From the NCBI GenBank assembly GCA_019116405.1, contig DXBS01000117.1:1-7009 (forward strand): a DNA stretch of 7,009 bases, read 5' to 3'. Below the pieces are notes generated by a model. It did not search any database and was not told the DNA's origin. It saw nothing but the letters and a program-made list of their open reading frames with translations. The translations under genes and the position numbers were made by a program. How positions within the stretch are numbered: the first letter of the stretch is position 1; each line of letters opens with the position of its first letter. This DNA is from Candidatus Gallimonas intestinigallinarum. Lineage in GTDB: Bacteria; Bacillota_A; Clostridia; Christensenellales; Borkfalkiaceae. Positions 6,539-7,009 of the stretch are shown in pieces.

Positions 6539-7009
6539 GCCGTCTGTTGTGCTTCCTGCTGCTCGGTGCGCAGGAACAGCCCGTTTTCACCGCAGTCAAG
6601 CACGATCTTCGCGCCTGCTTCGGGATTTTCCTTGACGATATACTTCGCAAGCAACGTCTCCGCGCGCGACTGGATGAACCGCTTCAACGGTCTTGCGCCG
6701 AACATGGGGTCGTAGCCGTTGTCCGAAATAAACCCGACCGCGCGGGGCGTGACCTCGAGTGTGAGATTTTCCTGCGCAAGGCGCTTCTTGAGACGCTCCA
6801 GCAAAATTTCGACGATCTTGTCGATATTCTCGCGCGTGAGCGGCTTGAACATGATGATCTCGTCCAGACGATTCAAAAACTCGGGGCGGAAGGAGCGCTT
6901 CAGAAGCTCCGCCACCTGCTCGCGGGCGCGGGGGCTGATCTCGCCGTCCTCGATGCCGTCCATGATGATATCCGAGCCCAGATTGGAGGTCAGGATGATG
7001 ATGGTGTTC
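6535..7009 (-). CDS. clpB: ClpB disaggregase chaperone, C-terminal part only
   Basis: ClpB is a cytoplasmic hexameric AAA+ machine that pulls proteins out of aggregates together with the DnaK system. The 157 visible residues are the end of its second ATPase domain. Sensor 1 lies in LTSNLGSD (Asn9 of the fragment). The arginine-finger region is FRPEFLNRLDE (40-50), and sensor 2 is GARPLKR (104-110), followed by the small D2 subdomain and a short tail rich in Glu and Gln. TSNLGSD favours ClpB over ClpC, which usually has TSNxGA. The N-terminal domain, D1 and the coiled-coil middle domain lie outside the window. The reading frame ends in TAG formed by the end of the inserted element, so the last few residues may differ from those of relatives without it. 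No terminator is seen before the element. Confidence 0.9.
   Translation of the reverse strand, partial: NTIIILTSNLGSDIIMDGIEDGEISPRAREQVAELLKRSFRPEFLNRLDEIIMFKPLTRENIDKIVEILLERLKKRLAQENLTLEVTPRAVGFISDNGYDPMFGARPLKRFIQSRAETLLAKYIVKENPEAGAKIVLDCGENGLFLRTEQQEAQQTA

Noticed and set aside
5474..6715. Plus-strand open frame of 413 codons crossing the rimK-like gene, the element and clpB
   Set aside because: It spans three unrelated features, is antisense to two clear genes, and its translation shows no recognisable domain.

Overview
The window looks like chromosomal DNA from a fairly GC-rich member of the Bacillota, probably class Clostridia. The evidence is a T-box riboswitch in front of thrS, strong AGGAGG ribosome binding sites, consensus sigma-A type promoters, and a gene upstream of thrS that resembles ytxC, a putative sporulation gene that also sits next to thrS in Bacillus subtilis. 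No closer taxonomic assignment can be supported from this sequence alone.

Layout. Positions 1-1607 (minus strand) hold the first 535 codons of thrS (threonyl-tRNA synthetase); its C-terminal anticodon-binding domain lies mostly beyond the window edge. Its leader (about 1645-1848) is a threonine T-box riboswitch with a readable ACC specifier, a canonical T-box sequence, an antiterminator and a competing terminator. It is driven by a TTGACA-N17-TATAAT promoter whose -35 box contains the stop codon of the upstream ytxC-like gene (1880-2569 or 2653, minus strand). A short divergent region with a second near-consensus promoter precedes leuS (2742-5174, plus strand), a complete leucyl-tRNA synthetase closed by a strong hairpin terminator. 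Converging on leuS is a complete RimK-type ATP-grasp ligase gene (5255-6130, minus strand). At the right edge (6535-7009, minus strand) are the last 157 codons of clpB, the disaggregase chaperone.

Between clpB and the rimK-like gene lies a 371-bp non-coding element (6168-6538) bounded by 23-bp terminal inverted repeats (21/23 matching). It has a 32-bp perfect palindrome almost exactly at its centre, and other internal inverted repeats. It looks like a MITE, a small non-autonomous transposon, that landed at the 3' end of clpB. The element end supplies the present clpB stop codon. Removing the element in silico gives a plausible clpB end and leaves the rimK-like start only a few tens of bases downstream, so clpB and the rimK-like gene were probably one transcription unit before the insertion. 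This is the most unusual part of the window.

Functionally the window carries two aminoacyl-tRNA synthetases with contrasting control (thrS by tRNA-sensing attenuation, leuS with a very short untranslated leader), a chaperone and an amino-acid ligase of unknown substrate. I see no phage, CRISPR, toxin-antitoxin or defence genes.
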